Position numbers and translations under genes: made by a program. From contig CAKVBA010000008.1 of assembly GCA_934725305.1 (NCBI GenBank), positions 10,799-74,798 of the forward strand: a stretch of 64,000 nt of DNA, read 5' to 3'. The notes beneath the pieces are model-generated. The model saw only the letters and a program-made list of their open reading frames with translations. It was not told the DNA's origin and did not search any database. The DNA is from an uncultured Parabacteroides sp. (GTDB lineage Bacteria > Bacteroidota > Bacteroidia > Bacteroidales > Tannerellaceae). This document shows, piece by piece, positions 16,138 to 23,592 of this stretch (position 1 is the stretch's first letter; every line of letters begins with the position of its first letter).

Positions 16138-18177
16138 CTATTTCCGCACAGCTAGACAATACTCACCACATTTTACCTTATCAACCGTGATATTCTCGCG
16201 ATTCGTCTTTTCATCAACAACCAAAGAGGCAACTTCAATCCAATCGGCTGATTGATCGGGACGATAGAGCAGATAAATCTTACCCGAAGCAGCCGACAAC
16301 AGCTGTGCATCCTTCATGCGTTTATTGATTTGGAAGGTTGCTTTCACTGAAGCCCGAGAGGGAAGCAAACCTGCTACACGCCAATAATGCGTATCCGACA
16401 AGCTCCAAGCCGAAGAGGCATTGGGCTGATCGGGTGCCACACTGTAATATTCGGTATGCAGCACGAAGGGCTTCTTCATCTTGTTGCAAGTCAACTCTAT
16501 CGGGCACAAGCGTGAGGGATAATTGCCCACACTGTCTATCTGAAAATCGTCGTACAAACTACCCTTGCAAAGCTCCTGATCGACATCGATGATGCTATAA
16601 ACCGGTTTAAAAGCCAATGTCACCTGACAAGTGGAATGAGCCCCGGACACAGATAAATAATGTTTCTCACATTCGCCCTTAGCACCAAAGAAAGAGACAG
16701 GCAAACGGAAATTCTGAGCATACTGAGGTGCATGGCATAGCTTTTGTTCTACATACACTGTCCCTTGATATCGCTTGTCCTTCTTCTGCACCACTACCGA
16801 ATCAATCTCAAAAGCGACAAAGCCGGGTTGATAGACATGTAATTGGAAGAAATCCTTCAGATCAACACCCGTGTGACGGGTCAGATAGTTCTCAAAGTCT
16901 TTCGTTGTCGCATGGCGGAAGGTATATTCTTTCAGATAATCGCGCATCGCCGGAAAGAATCGGTCATCTCCCAGATACATACGTAATGCACGAATCACCC
17001 ATGCTCCTTTCTGATAGACGGTTGTACCATACGTATTCGTCTCGGGCATACCCGCCAATGCCAAATATCCTTCAGACATCGGAGCACTCAACAAGGCCGC
17101 ACGCTGAAATGACTGACGGTAACGTTTCTCCTCCTTGTCCGAGAAAAGCTCTTTCAATACAATCTCCGGACAATAGGTTGTTGTTCCTTCGTTCAACCAC
17201 ATATCTCCGGCCGTTGCACAAGTTACACGATTACCAAACCAAGCATGTATCAGCTCATGAATAGCCAACTCTCGATAGCCCATAGTGGGACGAGGATTAC
17301 GTGGCATCGAGATATTAGCCACATGTTCCATGGCTCCACCCGGACTGTTCACAGAAACATAACCGACACGGTCGAACTGGTATTCTCCAAAATGGCTTTC
17401 CATGACCGACAACACATCCGGAATGATAGAATAGCACTCTTTGGCCGACTCCACCTCATTGGGCAACACATAAATATCGATCGGCAACATTCGTTTAGAC
17501 TGCTGATGTTCAAATTGAATCTTCCGGTAATCGCCCACAGCAACACTTACCAAATAGTCTGGAATGGGTTGGTTCATCACCCAATGCCAAATGGTTGAAT
17601 TATTCTCTGCCGGCAATGTCTCTTTCAGCAGGCCGGAACCAATCGCCTTTTTGTCGTTCGTTACCTTAAAGTAGAGATCAAAGGTGGTGCGAGAACGGAA
17701 ATCATCGGTGGCCGGGAACCAACCTCGTCCAAAGCTATGAGGAATGGCATCCAACGACACGCCCATGTTGTGAGCAATCTGCAATTTGTCATAAAAGGCA
17801 AATCCGCCGAAGTAGGACGAAATGGGTTTCCCATGATAGGCAATCGACAATGTTGCCTTCTCGCCTTTACGCAAAGCAGACTCCAAAGGAATGCGCAACA
17901 GAGTGTCATTATACTGATACTGATCGGTCCGGACACCATTCACCAAGACGCTGTCTATCTGCATCCGCAGCAACAGCAATGGGGCAAAATCCAGATGTTC
18001 CCTCTTACTCTCGATGGAAATGTTGGCTGAACCACGTAACACGCCTCCCTTAAAATCTCGCATATCGAAATGCAATTCGTTATGAGCCACATGCAATGTG
18101 TCATAAATAGAAAAGGAGGTCTGAGCCTGTAGAAACAAGCTCGGCAACAGACATAAAAAGAATAGAAGTTTTTTCAT
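16138..18177 (-). CDS. M1-family metallopeptidase (aminopeptidase N type)
   Basis: Secreted zinc aminopeptidase of 679 residues with a Sec signal peptide (MKKLLFFLCLLPSLFLQAQT). The zinc motif is H307-E-L-I-H311 with third ligand Glu330 in LNEGTTTY; the exopeptidase-type GAMEH motif precedes it near residue 283. The C-terminal half is beta-rich and lacks a recognisable ERAP1-like domain. It is first in a minus-strand run (37 bp ahead of aguA), so it may be cotranscribed with the polyamine genes, with no obvious functional reason. Confidence 0.92.
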   Translation of the reverse strand: MKKLLFFLCLLPSLFLQAQTSFSIYDTLHVAHNELHFDMRDFKGGVLRGSANISIESKREHLDFAPLLLLRMQIDSVLVNGVRTDQYQYNDTLLRIPLESALRKGEKATLSIAYHGKPISSYFGGFAFYDKLQIAHNMGVSLDAIPHSFGRGWFPATDDFRSRTTFDLYFKVTNDKKAIGSGLLKETLPAENNSTIWHWVMNQPIPDYLVSVAVGDYRKIQFEHQQSKRMLPIDIYVLPNEVESAKECYSIIPDVLSVMESHFGEYQFDRVGYVSVNSPGGAMEHVANISMPRNPRPTMGYRELAIHELIHAWFGNRVTCATAGDMWLNEGTTTYCPEIVLKELFSDKEEKRYRQSFQRAALLSAPMSEGYLALAGMPETNTYGTTVYQKGAWVIRALRMYLGDDRFFPAMRDYLKEYTFRHATTKDFENYLTRHTGVDLKDFFQLHVYQPGFVAFEIDSVVVQKKDKRYQGTVYVEQKLCHAPQYAQNFRLPVSFFGAKGECEKHYLSVSGAHSTCQVTLAFKPVYSIIDVDQELCKGSLYDDFQIDSVGNYPSRLCPIELTCNKMKKPFVLHTEYYSVAPDQPNASSAWSLSDTHYWRVAGLLPSRASVKATFQINKRMKDAQLLSAASGKIYLLYRPDQSADWIEVASLVVDEKTNRENITVDKVKCGEYCLAVRK

Positions 18178-18228
18178 ACCACAACTGTATTCGATTAACG
18201 TTCCAAATATATATAAAAAACAGCATTA

Positions 18229-18288
18229 AACCCAAATCGGTCGTTAGAACGGAAAAGTAAAACGGCTGACCTATTTTTATTCTTCCCT
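18229..18288 (-). repeat. partial copy of the MITE-like element
   Basis: Starts AACCCAAATCGGTCGTTAGAA and continues with the internal AAAAGTAAAACGGCTGA stretch of the element seen in full at 361-563 and 48437-48642. The remainder is missing. The next ~180 bp up to 18470 shows no gene. Confidence 0.5.
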
Positions 18289-18469
18289 ATCCGCTATCTT
18301 TTTGCACAAAAAAAATCTGGGTTTATGATAAATCTAAAAAAAGGTGCAGCATAGAGTCATTGACAAATGGTCAAAAACGGTGCGGTTGCACTTCCTTTTG
18401 GAAATCCGTAGGTATTTACCAAACAGCTATTCATGCAAACACCATAGGCAATGGTTTTCCGTCAAAAGG

Positions 18470-18811
18470 TTATTGTAATTTTAGCAGGGTCAAAATTCGT
18501 TAGAAGCGGATAACAAATCCGCCGGAAGTGATAGATGAATCCGCCGGAATTGGCAGGTAAATACGGTTCGCCCCAAGCCTACTTTTAGAATGATTACAGC
18601 CTGTTTATCAAGGGGCTATAGACTTCCTGAGATTACTCTATAGACTTTCCGAAAAAAGGGTATAGACTTTTTTGAAAATGGGTAGGCACTCCGTTCGGAT
18701 TGGGTAGGCACTCCGCTGGAAAGGAATAGGCACCCAATTTCCGAAAATAGCCTACTCCGTTTTGACAAGGTTAATGGATTCTCGGATTCTCATAGGCTTA
18801 TTGTGTTTTTT
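18470..18811 (+). repeat. 342-bp dispersed element, copy 1
   Basis: Begins TTATTGTAATTTT and ends TTATTGTGTTTTT, the same direct-repeat boundary as the copies at 30286-30627 and 48076-48419. Inside are paired CCGCCGG blocks (18520-18560) and then degenerate units of about 22 nt built on GGGTAGGCACTCCGTT. No open reading frame of note. The stretch from here to 18871 is otherwise empty. Confidence 0.75.
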
Positions 18812-18871
18812 ACAGTTTCTATCCGTGAGCTTTCAAGGCGGTTGTCATGGGACTGTTGTTACTTTAATTAA

Positions 18872-18909
18872 CGCAACTATATACTTTATTGTACCAACGG
18901 TTTTGTATA
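18872..18909 (+). repeat. left inverted repeat of the island
   Basis: CGCAACTATATACTTTATTG followed by TACCAACGGTTTTGTATA. Positions 18876-18909 are a perfect inverted match to 23593-23626. The site has inverted arms itself (AACTATA ... TATAGTT, 18875-18912), a layout like a tyrosine-recombinase core site. Confidence 0.85.
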
Positions 18910-19180
18910 GTTACTGGTTTATTAAGTCATAAAAATGCATATCTAACAGATTGCTTTAATTATGTGTGCACCTTTCATACAAAAATAGATTATTCGTTTT
19001 CACAAACAACCTATTTCATCAGAAAGAAGATGCAATCTTTTAAGAAAATTGCATATCTTTACAATCCAAATAACGGAACAACCAAAAACGAAGAATTTTC
19101 TTTTTCTATATCATACAGCCCTAAGTGAAAGGTGCGAACTCATTAGCTTCGGCTCGATACATAGTAGATAGACTCTTCGG

Positions 19181-19202
19181 ACATTAGATATAAATCTAAT
19201 GT
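19181..19202. terminator. hairpin between the island edge and the 109-residue gene
   Basis: ACATTAGAT (19181-19189) pairs perfectly with ATCTAATGT (19194-19202), 4-nt loop, followed by TTTT on the plus strand. It may end minus-strand transcription from the adjacent gene. The 280 bp between the left inverted repeat and this hairpin hold nothing I can support. Confidence 0.45.
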
Positions 19203-19245
19203 TTTGAATTGTTCCGTTTGTTTTTGTTTATTCAATAATACTTAA

Positions 19246-19575
19246 CTATTGTCTTTCAGTTTTCCTCCAAAACAAGAACTCCCTTCCTCCTTTCTCCAAC
19301 TCAAACCTCACGAGAAACTCATTCACTGTATCCGTTTCGTAGACAGTAACAATCCCTGACACCAATTCTATTTCTTTAATCAGTTTGCAATCCCTTTCAA
19401 GATACGACATGACTTCGCCCCATATCTCATTGTCATAGTCCGCAGTATAGGAAATCTCGTTATTGCCATAATATTCTTTGAGAATGTCACGGAGTTCTGA
19501 ATTTCCTATCTTGTCGAAAGTACACGAGGATATAGGGTGAAGTTCTACAGATTCAGTAAGTATGTAACGCTTCAT
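19246..19575 (-). CDS. hypothetical protein, 109 residues
   Basis: Not recognised. It is a small acidic, soluble-looking protein starting MKRYILTESVEL, with no signal peptide or membrane segment and an alternating hydrophobic pattern in its last third (VTVYETDTVNEFLVRFEL) suggesting beta strands. It lies divergent from the transposase inside the island, with a hairpin just beyond its 3' end. Codon use looks compatible with a real gene, but the assignment rests only on an intact frame and its placement. Confidence 0.55.
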   Translation of the reverse strand: MKRYILTESVELHPISSCTFDKIGNSELRDILKEYYGNNEISYTADYDNEIWGEVMSYLERDCKLIKEIELVSGIVTVYETDTVNEFLVRFELEKGGREFLFWRKTERQ

Positions 19576-19679
19576 ATTTTATCAGTTAGGATTGATAGAA
19601 TATGTATTGCAGAATTTAAATCCACCCTCTAATGATTTTTAACATTTGAAATGCAAATTCCGCACAGTTGCGAGTATAA

Positions 19680-19734
19680 TTCACTATACCGATTAATAAT
19701 CGGTTAGTGAATACACAAGCCAACGAGTTGGCTT
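19680..19734. promoter_or_regulatory. paired palindromes upstream of the transposase
   Basis: TTCACTA...CCGATTA pairs with TAATCGG...TAGTGAA (19680-19711). A second perfect palindrome, AAGCCAACGAGTTGGCTT, follows at 19717-19734, ending 34 bp before the transposase ATG. These could limit read-through into the transposase or bind the transposase; the function is inferred only. Confidence 0.4.
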
Positions 19735-19768
19735 TAATTGCTCAAAACAAATAAATCGAGAATTAACT

Positions 19769-20701
19769 ATGGCAACATTCCATTCATTACTTCAGATGAT
19801 GGATACGCTGCATACCGAAGAGGATTGCAGGGTATATCTGGAGAATATGCGTTGGAATGGAAAACCGATTTGTCCGCATTGCGGTTCTATCTCTGAACAT
19901 CACTACAAACTTACTAAAAATGGGGAATTCAAAGGACTATACAAATGCAAGGACTGCCGTTGCAGGTTCACCGTAAGGCAAGGAACGATGTTTGAGAGTT
20001 CAAACTTGCCGCTCAAAAAGTGGTTCTATGCGATTTATCTGTTCCTCTCGCACAAGAAAGGCATAAGCAGTTGCCAGTTGGCGAAAGACATTCAGGTGAC
20101 GCAGAAAACCGCATGGTTCATGCTGCATCGTATTCGTCACAATGTGAGGGATGATGACGCACATTTTGACGATATGACACAAATGGATGAAACCTATATG
20201 GGTGGCAAAACGCGCCATCATGGAAAAGGAACACAAGGACGTTCCTTGAAGGATAAGACACCGATATTCGGCATGGTCTCTAACGGTCTTGTATATGCAC
20301 AAGTAGTTCCGAATGTTCAAAGAAAAACGTTGTTTTCTATCATTGAAGAAAAAGTACGTAAAGGTTCAACCGTCATAACGGACGACCTGAATGTCTATGA
20401 CACTTTGTATGAGAACTATGAACATAAAACCATTCAACACGGCAGGCACATTTATGCCGCAGACGGCTATCATACGAACTCGATAGAGGGATTTTGGAGT
20501 CATATCAAACGAGGCATAAAAGGTATTTATCATCTTGCAAGTCCGAAGCACTTGCAGAAGTATTGCAAAGAATTCGTTTTCCGTTACAATACAAGGAAGC
20601 AAACTGATACAGATCGTTTCAACGATTTCTTGGGAAGTTTTACGGAACGTCTGTATTACGGCGAACTTCTGATGAAACCTGAATGGAGGATTATCGGATA
20701 A
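19769..20701 (+). CDS. IS1595-family (ISXO2-like) transposase
   Basis: DDE/N-type transposase of 310 residues. An N-terminal zinc ribbon has C35-x2-C38 and C60-x2-C63 (ICPHCGS, KCKDCRC). The ISXO2-like catalytic domain has Asp140 in QMDETYMGGK, Asp205/206 in ITDDLNVY, and Asn237/Glu240 in HTNSIEGFWSHIKRGI. The frame is intact and of normal length, so it may be active. I could not find the element's own short terminal repeats next to the gene; the only clear inverted repeats are the distant ones at 18872 and 23593, so the transposase may serve the whole island. Confidence 0.95.
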   Translation: MATFHSLLQMMDTLHTEEDCRVYLENMRWNGKPICPHCGSISEHHYKLTKNGEFKGLYKCKDCRCRFTVRQGTMFESSNLPLKKWFYAIYLFLSHKKGISSCQLAKDIQVTQKTAWFMLHRIRHNVRDDDAHFDDMTQMDETYMGGKTRHHGKGTQGRSLKDKTPIFGMVSNGLVYAQVVPNVQRKTLFSIIEEKVRKGSTVITDDLNVYDTLYENYEHKTIQHGRHIYAADGYHTNSIEGFWSHIKRGIKGIYHLASPKHLQKYCKEFVFRYNTRKQTDTDRFNDFLGSFTERLYYGELLMKPEWRIIG

Positions 20702-20717
20702 TCTAAATTCAAACAAG

Positions 20718-20753
20718 AAAGTCCAATCATGCTTACGTGTGGTTGGACTTTTT
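20718..20753 (+). terminator. terminator of the transposase gene
   Basis: AAAGTCCAA (20718-20726) pairs with TTGGACTTT (20743-20751), followed by a short T run. It ends just before a separate promoter for the downstream operon. Confidence 0.8.
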
Positions 20754-20861
20754 ATGCTTATAACTTAATATATGTAGGTCATTGTTCCTAAATTTGTTTG
20801 GCAGTCTGCGTTATTGTCTCGGATTTCTTTGTCCAATTCGCTCTTTTTCTTTAGTTTTGCA

Positions 20862-20869
20862 ACCGAACC
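20862..20869 (+). promoter_or_regulatory. promoter (-7 box) of the island operon
   Basis: TAgtTTTG matches the Bacteroidota -7 box and is followed by GC. The -33 region is weak (TTCG at 20837-20840). Transcription from here would give a leader of roughly 200-290 nt containing the rod-shaped RNA before the nuclease gene. Confidence 0.45.
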
Positions 20870-20946
20870 AAAGTAAAAAGGAGGTTAGAAACAGACATAA
20901 GAAATTAGAAGACATATTGCAAGCGACTTGTAGACAAGTTATTTGG

Positions 20947-21074
20947 CTTAGCTGAATCTGGTAAATTTACGTGAAGTTCCAAGTAATAAGTCGAAAGGTA
21001 GGTTTGTACCCTGCAAAGGGCACAGACTGCTTTTCCTTATTTGAACTTCAAGGTTTTACCAGAACCCAGCTAAG
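20947..21074 (+). ncRNA. rod-shaped structured leader RNA
   Basis: Nested complementary arms fold into a long rod: CTTAGCTG (20947-20954) with CAGCTAAG (21067-21074); TCTGGTAAA (20957-20965) with TTTACCAGA (21055-21063); TGAAGTTC (20972-20979) with GAACTTCA (21043-21050); AATAAG (20985-20990) with CTTATT (21036-21041). The apex holds smaller hairpins (GGTA...TACC, CCC...GGG). It lies between a promoter and the nuclease gene. It fits no RNA family I can name; no reverse transcriptase is nearby, so it is not an obvious retron. Confidence 0.45.
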
Positions 21075-21164
21075 AGAATGAGCGAAAAGACAAGGCTGTG
21101 TCCTTTTTCTTTTGCTCCGTTTGCAGGAACAACAATATGGTATAAACCTTATAAGCTCAAAGAT

Positions 21165-22028
21165 ATGGATTACAAGTTGGAATATATGGAACGTCTGTTT
21201 GCCAAGATTGGCAAGAAAAAGACGGAATCCTATGTCATAAGCCGGATATGGCATCAGTTGGATGATGACCGTGTGAAGTTTGTCGTCCAGCAATACATCA
21301 GAAGAACGCAAGACAAGTATGCGCTTGCGGACTTGTACCTACCTCAACTCAATATCTTCATTGAAATCAACGAGCCTTTCCATAAAAACAATGTGGAGGT
21401 TGATAAAATCCGCAATGAGGAAATTCTAAGCGTCACACGCTCCAAGCCCATCGTCATAGACTGTGACAATGACATTCAAGAAATCCACCGTCAGGTTACA
21501 GATGTCGTAAAACTCATCAAGCAACGTATTTCAGCACTCAGCGACAAATTCAAACCGTGGGATGATGCAAGCACGCTCACCGTTAAATACCACCGAAACA
21601 AAGGTTATCTAAAAGTAGAGGACAACGAGTGTTTGCGTACCACGGAAGAAGTTGCGGAAGTGTTCAGCACGAAAGCCAAACACCGTGGATTCCTGCGTGC
21701 TTCGGGTGCTGCCATCCCCAATAAAAAGCATGAAATAGTTTGGTGGCCGAACACGGAACACCGCCTTTGGCACAACAAACTCTCGGAGGATGGAATGTTT
21801 ATCTACGAATACCCGAAAGCGGAGGACAAACGTGCAGCACATCTGAAACAATGGCTTTCCGCTCCCGAAGAAACACGAATTACATTCCTGCGGTACAAAG
21901 ATGATTTAGGCTTTTGTTTCTACCGCTTCGTAGGAGTGTTCCGTCTCAATAGGGAGAAATCTATTCAAGAAAACAAATGTGTTTGGGAGCGTGTCTCGGA
22001 TACTTATCAACTTCATATCTTACCATGA
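21165..22028 (+). CDS. PvuRts1I/AbaSI-like modification-dependent restriction endonuclease
   Basis: Predicted type IV-style nuclease of 287 residues that would cut DNA containing 5-hydroxymethyl- or glucosyl-hydroxymethyl-cytosine, as known for PvuRts1I and AbaSI. The N-terminal Vsr-like nuclease domain has VQQYI followed by D56-LYLPQLNIFIE67 and NEPFH73, the same order as the AbaSI catalytic segment. The C-terminal SRA-like half has WWPNTEHRLWHNKLSEDG and the YRFVGVFRLNR strand followed by CVWERVSDTYQL. The start at 21165 gives the family's usual length (about 290); the frame is open to 21078. The gene overlaps the next by ATGA. The assignment is from remembered family motifs, not a search. 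Confidence 0.75.
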   Translation: MDYKLEYMERLFAKIGKKKTESYVISRIWHQLDDDRVKFVVQQYIRRTQDKYALADLYLPQLNIFIEINEPFHKNNVEVDKIRNEEILSVTRSKPIVIDCDNDIQEIHRQVTDVVKLIKQRISALSDKFKPWDDASTLTVKYHRNKGYLKVEDNECLRTTEEVAEVFSTKAKHRGFLRASGAAIPNKKHEIVWWPNTEHRLWHNKLSEDGMFIYEYPKAEDKRAAHLKQWLSAPEETRITFLRYKDDLGFCFYRFVGVFRLNREKSIQENKCVWERVSDTYQLHILP

Positions 22029-22267
22029 GTAAAGAATACTATAAGAGACGAATCATAGACCTTCGAGCTTCGATTGCTAAGGAACGAGAAGCCAAGAAAA
22101 AGGATAATGCCTATTATGCGAACTTGATAAAAAAGGCTTCCACTCCATCAAGTAAGGCTAACTACCGTAAATCAAAGGTTGATAGAGCTGCCTCTCATGA
22201 CAGGCGCATAGAAAGCCTTAAACGGGATATTGAGAATGCAAAAGCCTCTCTGAAAAGGAGTAAATAA
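22025..22267 (+). CDS. hypothetical small basic helical protein, 80 residues
   Basis: Not recognised. Lys/Arg-rich with heptad-like spacing across nearly the whole length (KEYYKRRIIDLRASIAKERE ... RRIESLKRDIENAKASLKRS), so probably a coiled coil, perhaps binding nucleic acid or a partner. Its ATG overlaps the nuclease stop codon (ATGA), indicating translational coupling and an operon. The next gene starts 21 bp later. Confidence 0.7.
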   Translation: MSKEYYKRRIIDLRASIAKEREAKKKDNAYYANLIKKASTPSSKANYRKSKVDRAASHDRRIESLKRDIENAKASLKRSK

Positions 22268-22288
22268 ACAATTAAAAATAGAAGAAAA

Positions 22289-23149
22289 ATGGGAATCATA
22301 AACAATTTAATCAACTCATTAAAAGACAATTTTACTATGGCTGAATTTAGCATTAATGGCCGCATGACGGTCAAGAGTCTGAGAAAACAATTCAAGGACG
22401 CATTCGGTGCAAGTTTACGTGTGTACAAAGGAGCTAAATTTGCTCCGGAGGATGCAACTCTTGCATCTATCCGCAGCGGAGAAAATGTAAAGGGTGGAGA
22501 ACTTGTATGTAAGGGAAATCTGCAAGTCGGTAATTTTGAAGCCAAGATGAAAGAGATGTTTGGAATAACTGTGAAGGTGGCAAATCCTGACAACACAAAG
22601 TTGGCAAGCAGCAGTATGACTATTGCAGCGGCAGGACGTGAAGCTGTGGCAACCGATGATTGGAGCAATGAACAGCTGCAATGCTACTTTTGGGACACAT
22701 TGCAGGATTTGCTTATAACCAAAGGATATGATATCGAAAAGAAAGACTTTGTGCAAGACGTTGAAGATTACTATAAAAGTAACCGATATAAACGTTATGG
22801 CGTGACATTCAATATCTACCGAACTAAGAAAAAGAAGGATGTCACATTCACAATCTATGCTTTAGAAAAATATGTTTACGGTATAAGATATAGTGGCGAT
22901 GTAGCCAAAGACAAAGAACTGGAGGCTGCGATAGATGGGGTAGATCCATTGATTAGTCTAAACGAAAATTGGGCAGGTTTTGGTGGTCCATCTCCTCGCT
23001 ATGAAGTAAACTTCAAGAAAATGGACACGGAAGGAATTGGCAAATTGAAAAATCCTACCGCCCGTGCCGCGTTCATGAATGGTGTTGCCAATGAAATAGA
23101 CGCAGTGATAAAGAAATTAGTGGAAGCATTCAAAAATAAAGGACTGTAA
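22289..23149 (+). CDS. hypothetical protein with tandem N-terminal repeat, 286 residues
   Basis: Function unknown. The N-terminal 115 residues look like an internal duplication: NGRMTVKSLRKQFKDAFG and KGNLQVGNFEAKMKEMFG align, each followed by a short strand (SLRVYKG, TVKVANP). The C-terminal half (about 125-286) has an aromatic helix (QLQCYFWDTLQDLL) and alternating strands (VTFNIYRTKKKKDVTFTIYA). No membrane segment or catalytic motif that I recognise. An internal ATG at 22337 (MAEFSING) is an alternative start. It is third in the nuclease operon; a defence-related or accessory role is inferred only from context. Confidence 0.75.
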   Translation: MGIINNLINSLKDNFTMAEFSINGRMTVKSLRKQFKDAFGASLRVYKGAKFAPEDATLASIRSGENVKGGELVCKGNLQVGNFEAKMKEMFGITVKVANPDNTKLASSSMTIAAAGREAVATDDWSNEQLQCYFWDTLQDLLITKGYDIEKKDFVQDVEDYYKSNRYKRYGVTFNIYRTKKKKDVTFTIYALEKYVYGIRYSGDVAKDKELEAAIDGVDPLISLNENWAGFGGPSPRYEVNFKKMDTEGIGKLKNPTARAAFMNGVANEIDAVIKKLVEAFKNKGL

Positions 23150-23157
23150 TGTAGCCT

Positions 23158-23289
23158 ATGGGACTTGGTAAATGGGGATGCTTGGGCATAATCCTATACA
23201 TGTGCAGGAACATTATTTCTAATATTCTTTATATCCTCTTTTGGGGACTGGTGGCATTCATCTGTTACGCAATAGTATATTGGTTATGA
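23158..23289 (+). CDS. 43-residue single-pass membrane peptide
   Basis: Short gene reading MGLGKWGCLGIILYMC and continuing through an almost unbroken hydrophobic stretch (NILYILFWGLVAFICYAIVY) to the stop at 23287-23289. It starts 8 bp after the 286-residue gene and its stop overlaps the next start as ATGA. Such overlap on both sides supports a real operon member. Small membrane peptides in defence operons can act as toxins or membrane sensors, but nothing here proves that role. Confidence 0.5.
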   Translation: MGLGKWGCLGIILYMCRNIISNILYILFWGLVAFICYAIVYWL

Positions 23290-23447
23290 AGATACGCGGA
23301 TTAAGTTTCTCTTGGAAAAGAGCGGTTGGCATAACGGCTGCCAAACAAAAGATTAGCCGAAAGACGGGAATACCTACAACCAAACAGGGTTTGGAAAGGA
23401 AAGTAGGCAAGATGGTTCTTGATGCCATCTTTGGCAAAAAAAGATAA
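23286..23447 (+). CDS. hypothetical basic protein, 53 residues
   Basis: Not recognised. Very basic (MKIRGLSFSWKRAVGITAAK, then ISRKTGIPTTKQGLERKVGK), ending GKKR. It overlaps the membrane-peptide stop by ATGA, so both are probably made together. It is the last gene of the island operon, followed 13 bp later by a strong terminator. The frame is open upstream to 23241, but that longer start would run through the membrane-peptide gene. Confidence 0.6.
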   Translation: MKIRGLSFSWKRAVGITAAKQKISRKTGIPTTKQGLERKVGKMVLDAIFGKKR

Positions 23448-23460
23448 TTGTCAAAACTTC

Positions 23461-23500
23461 ATAAGAACAGCGGAAAGGAAAACTTTTCCGCTGTTCTTAT
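23461..23500 (+). terminator. terminator of the island operon
   Basis: ATAAGAACAGCGGAAA (23461-23476) pairs with TTTTCCGCTGTTCTTAT (23484-23500) around a short loop, followed by TTTC. Very stable; it closes the operon that begins near 20862. Confidence 0.85.
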
Positions 23501-23592
23501 TTCTGTGTAATTACTGGACCATCAACTGTAGATACAGTAGAAAATAAAGCAACTGTATATCTATGTTTCTTATGTTTAGAGCAAACCCTAAT

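Noticed and set aside
18400..18800. CRISPR array
   Set aside because: The repeated units are degenerate, contiguous and without spacers, and the same series recurs at distant sites; no cas gene is present.
18889..19128. Open frame of 79 residues just inside the left inverted repeat
   Set aside because: It begins inside the repeat, has no promoter or ribosome site, and shows low-complexity composition without family features.
20947..21074. Retron-type RNA
   Set aside because: The paired outer arms recall a retron leader, but no reverse transcriptase gene is present in the island.
23241..23447. 68-residue reading of the last island gene from 23241
   Set aside because: The extra N-terminal part is another frame of the 43-residue membrane gene; the ATGA overlap at 23286 gives a better start.
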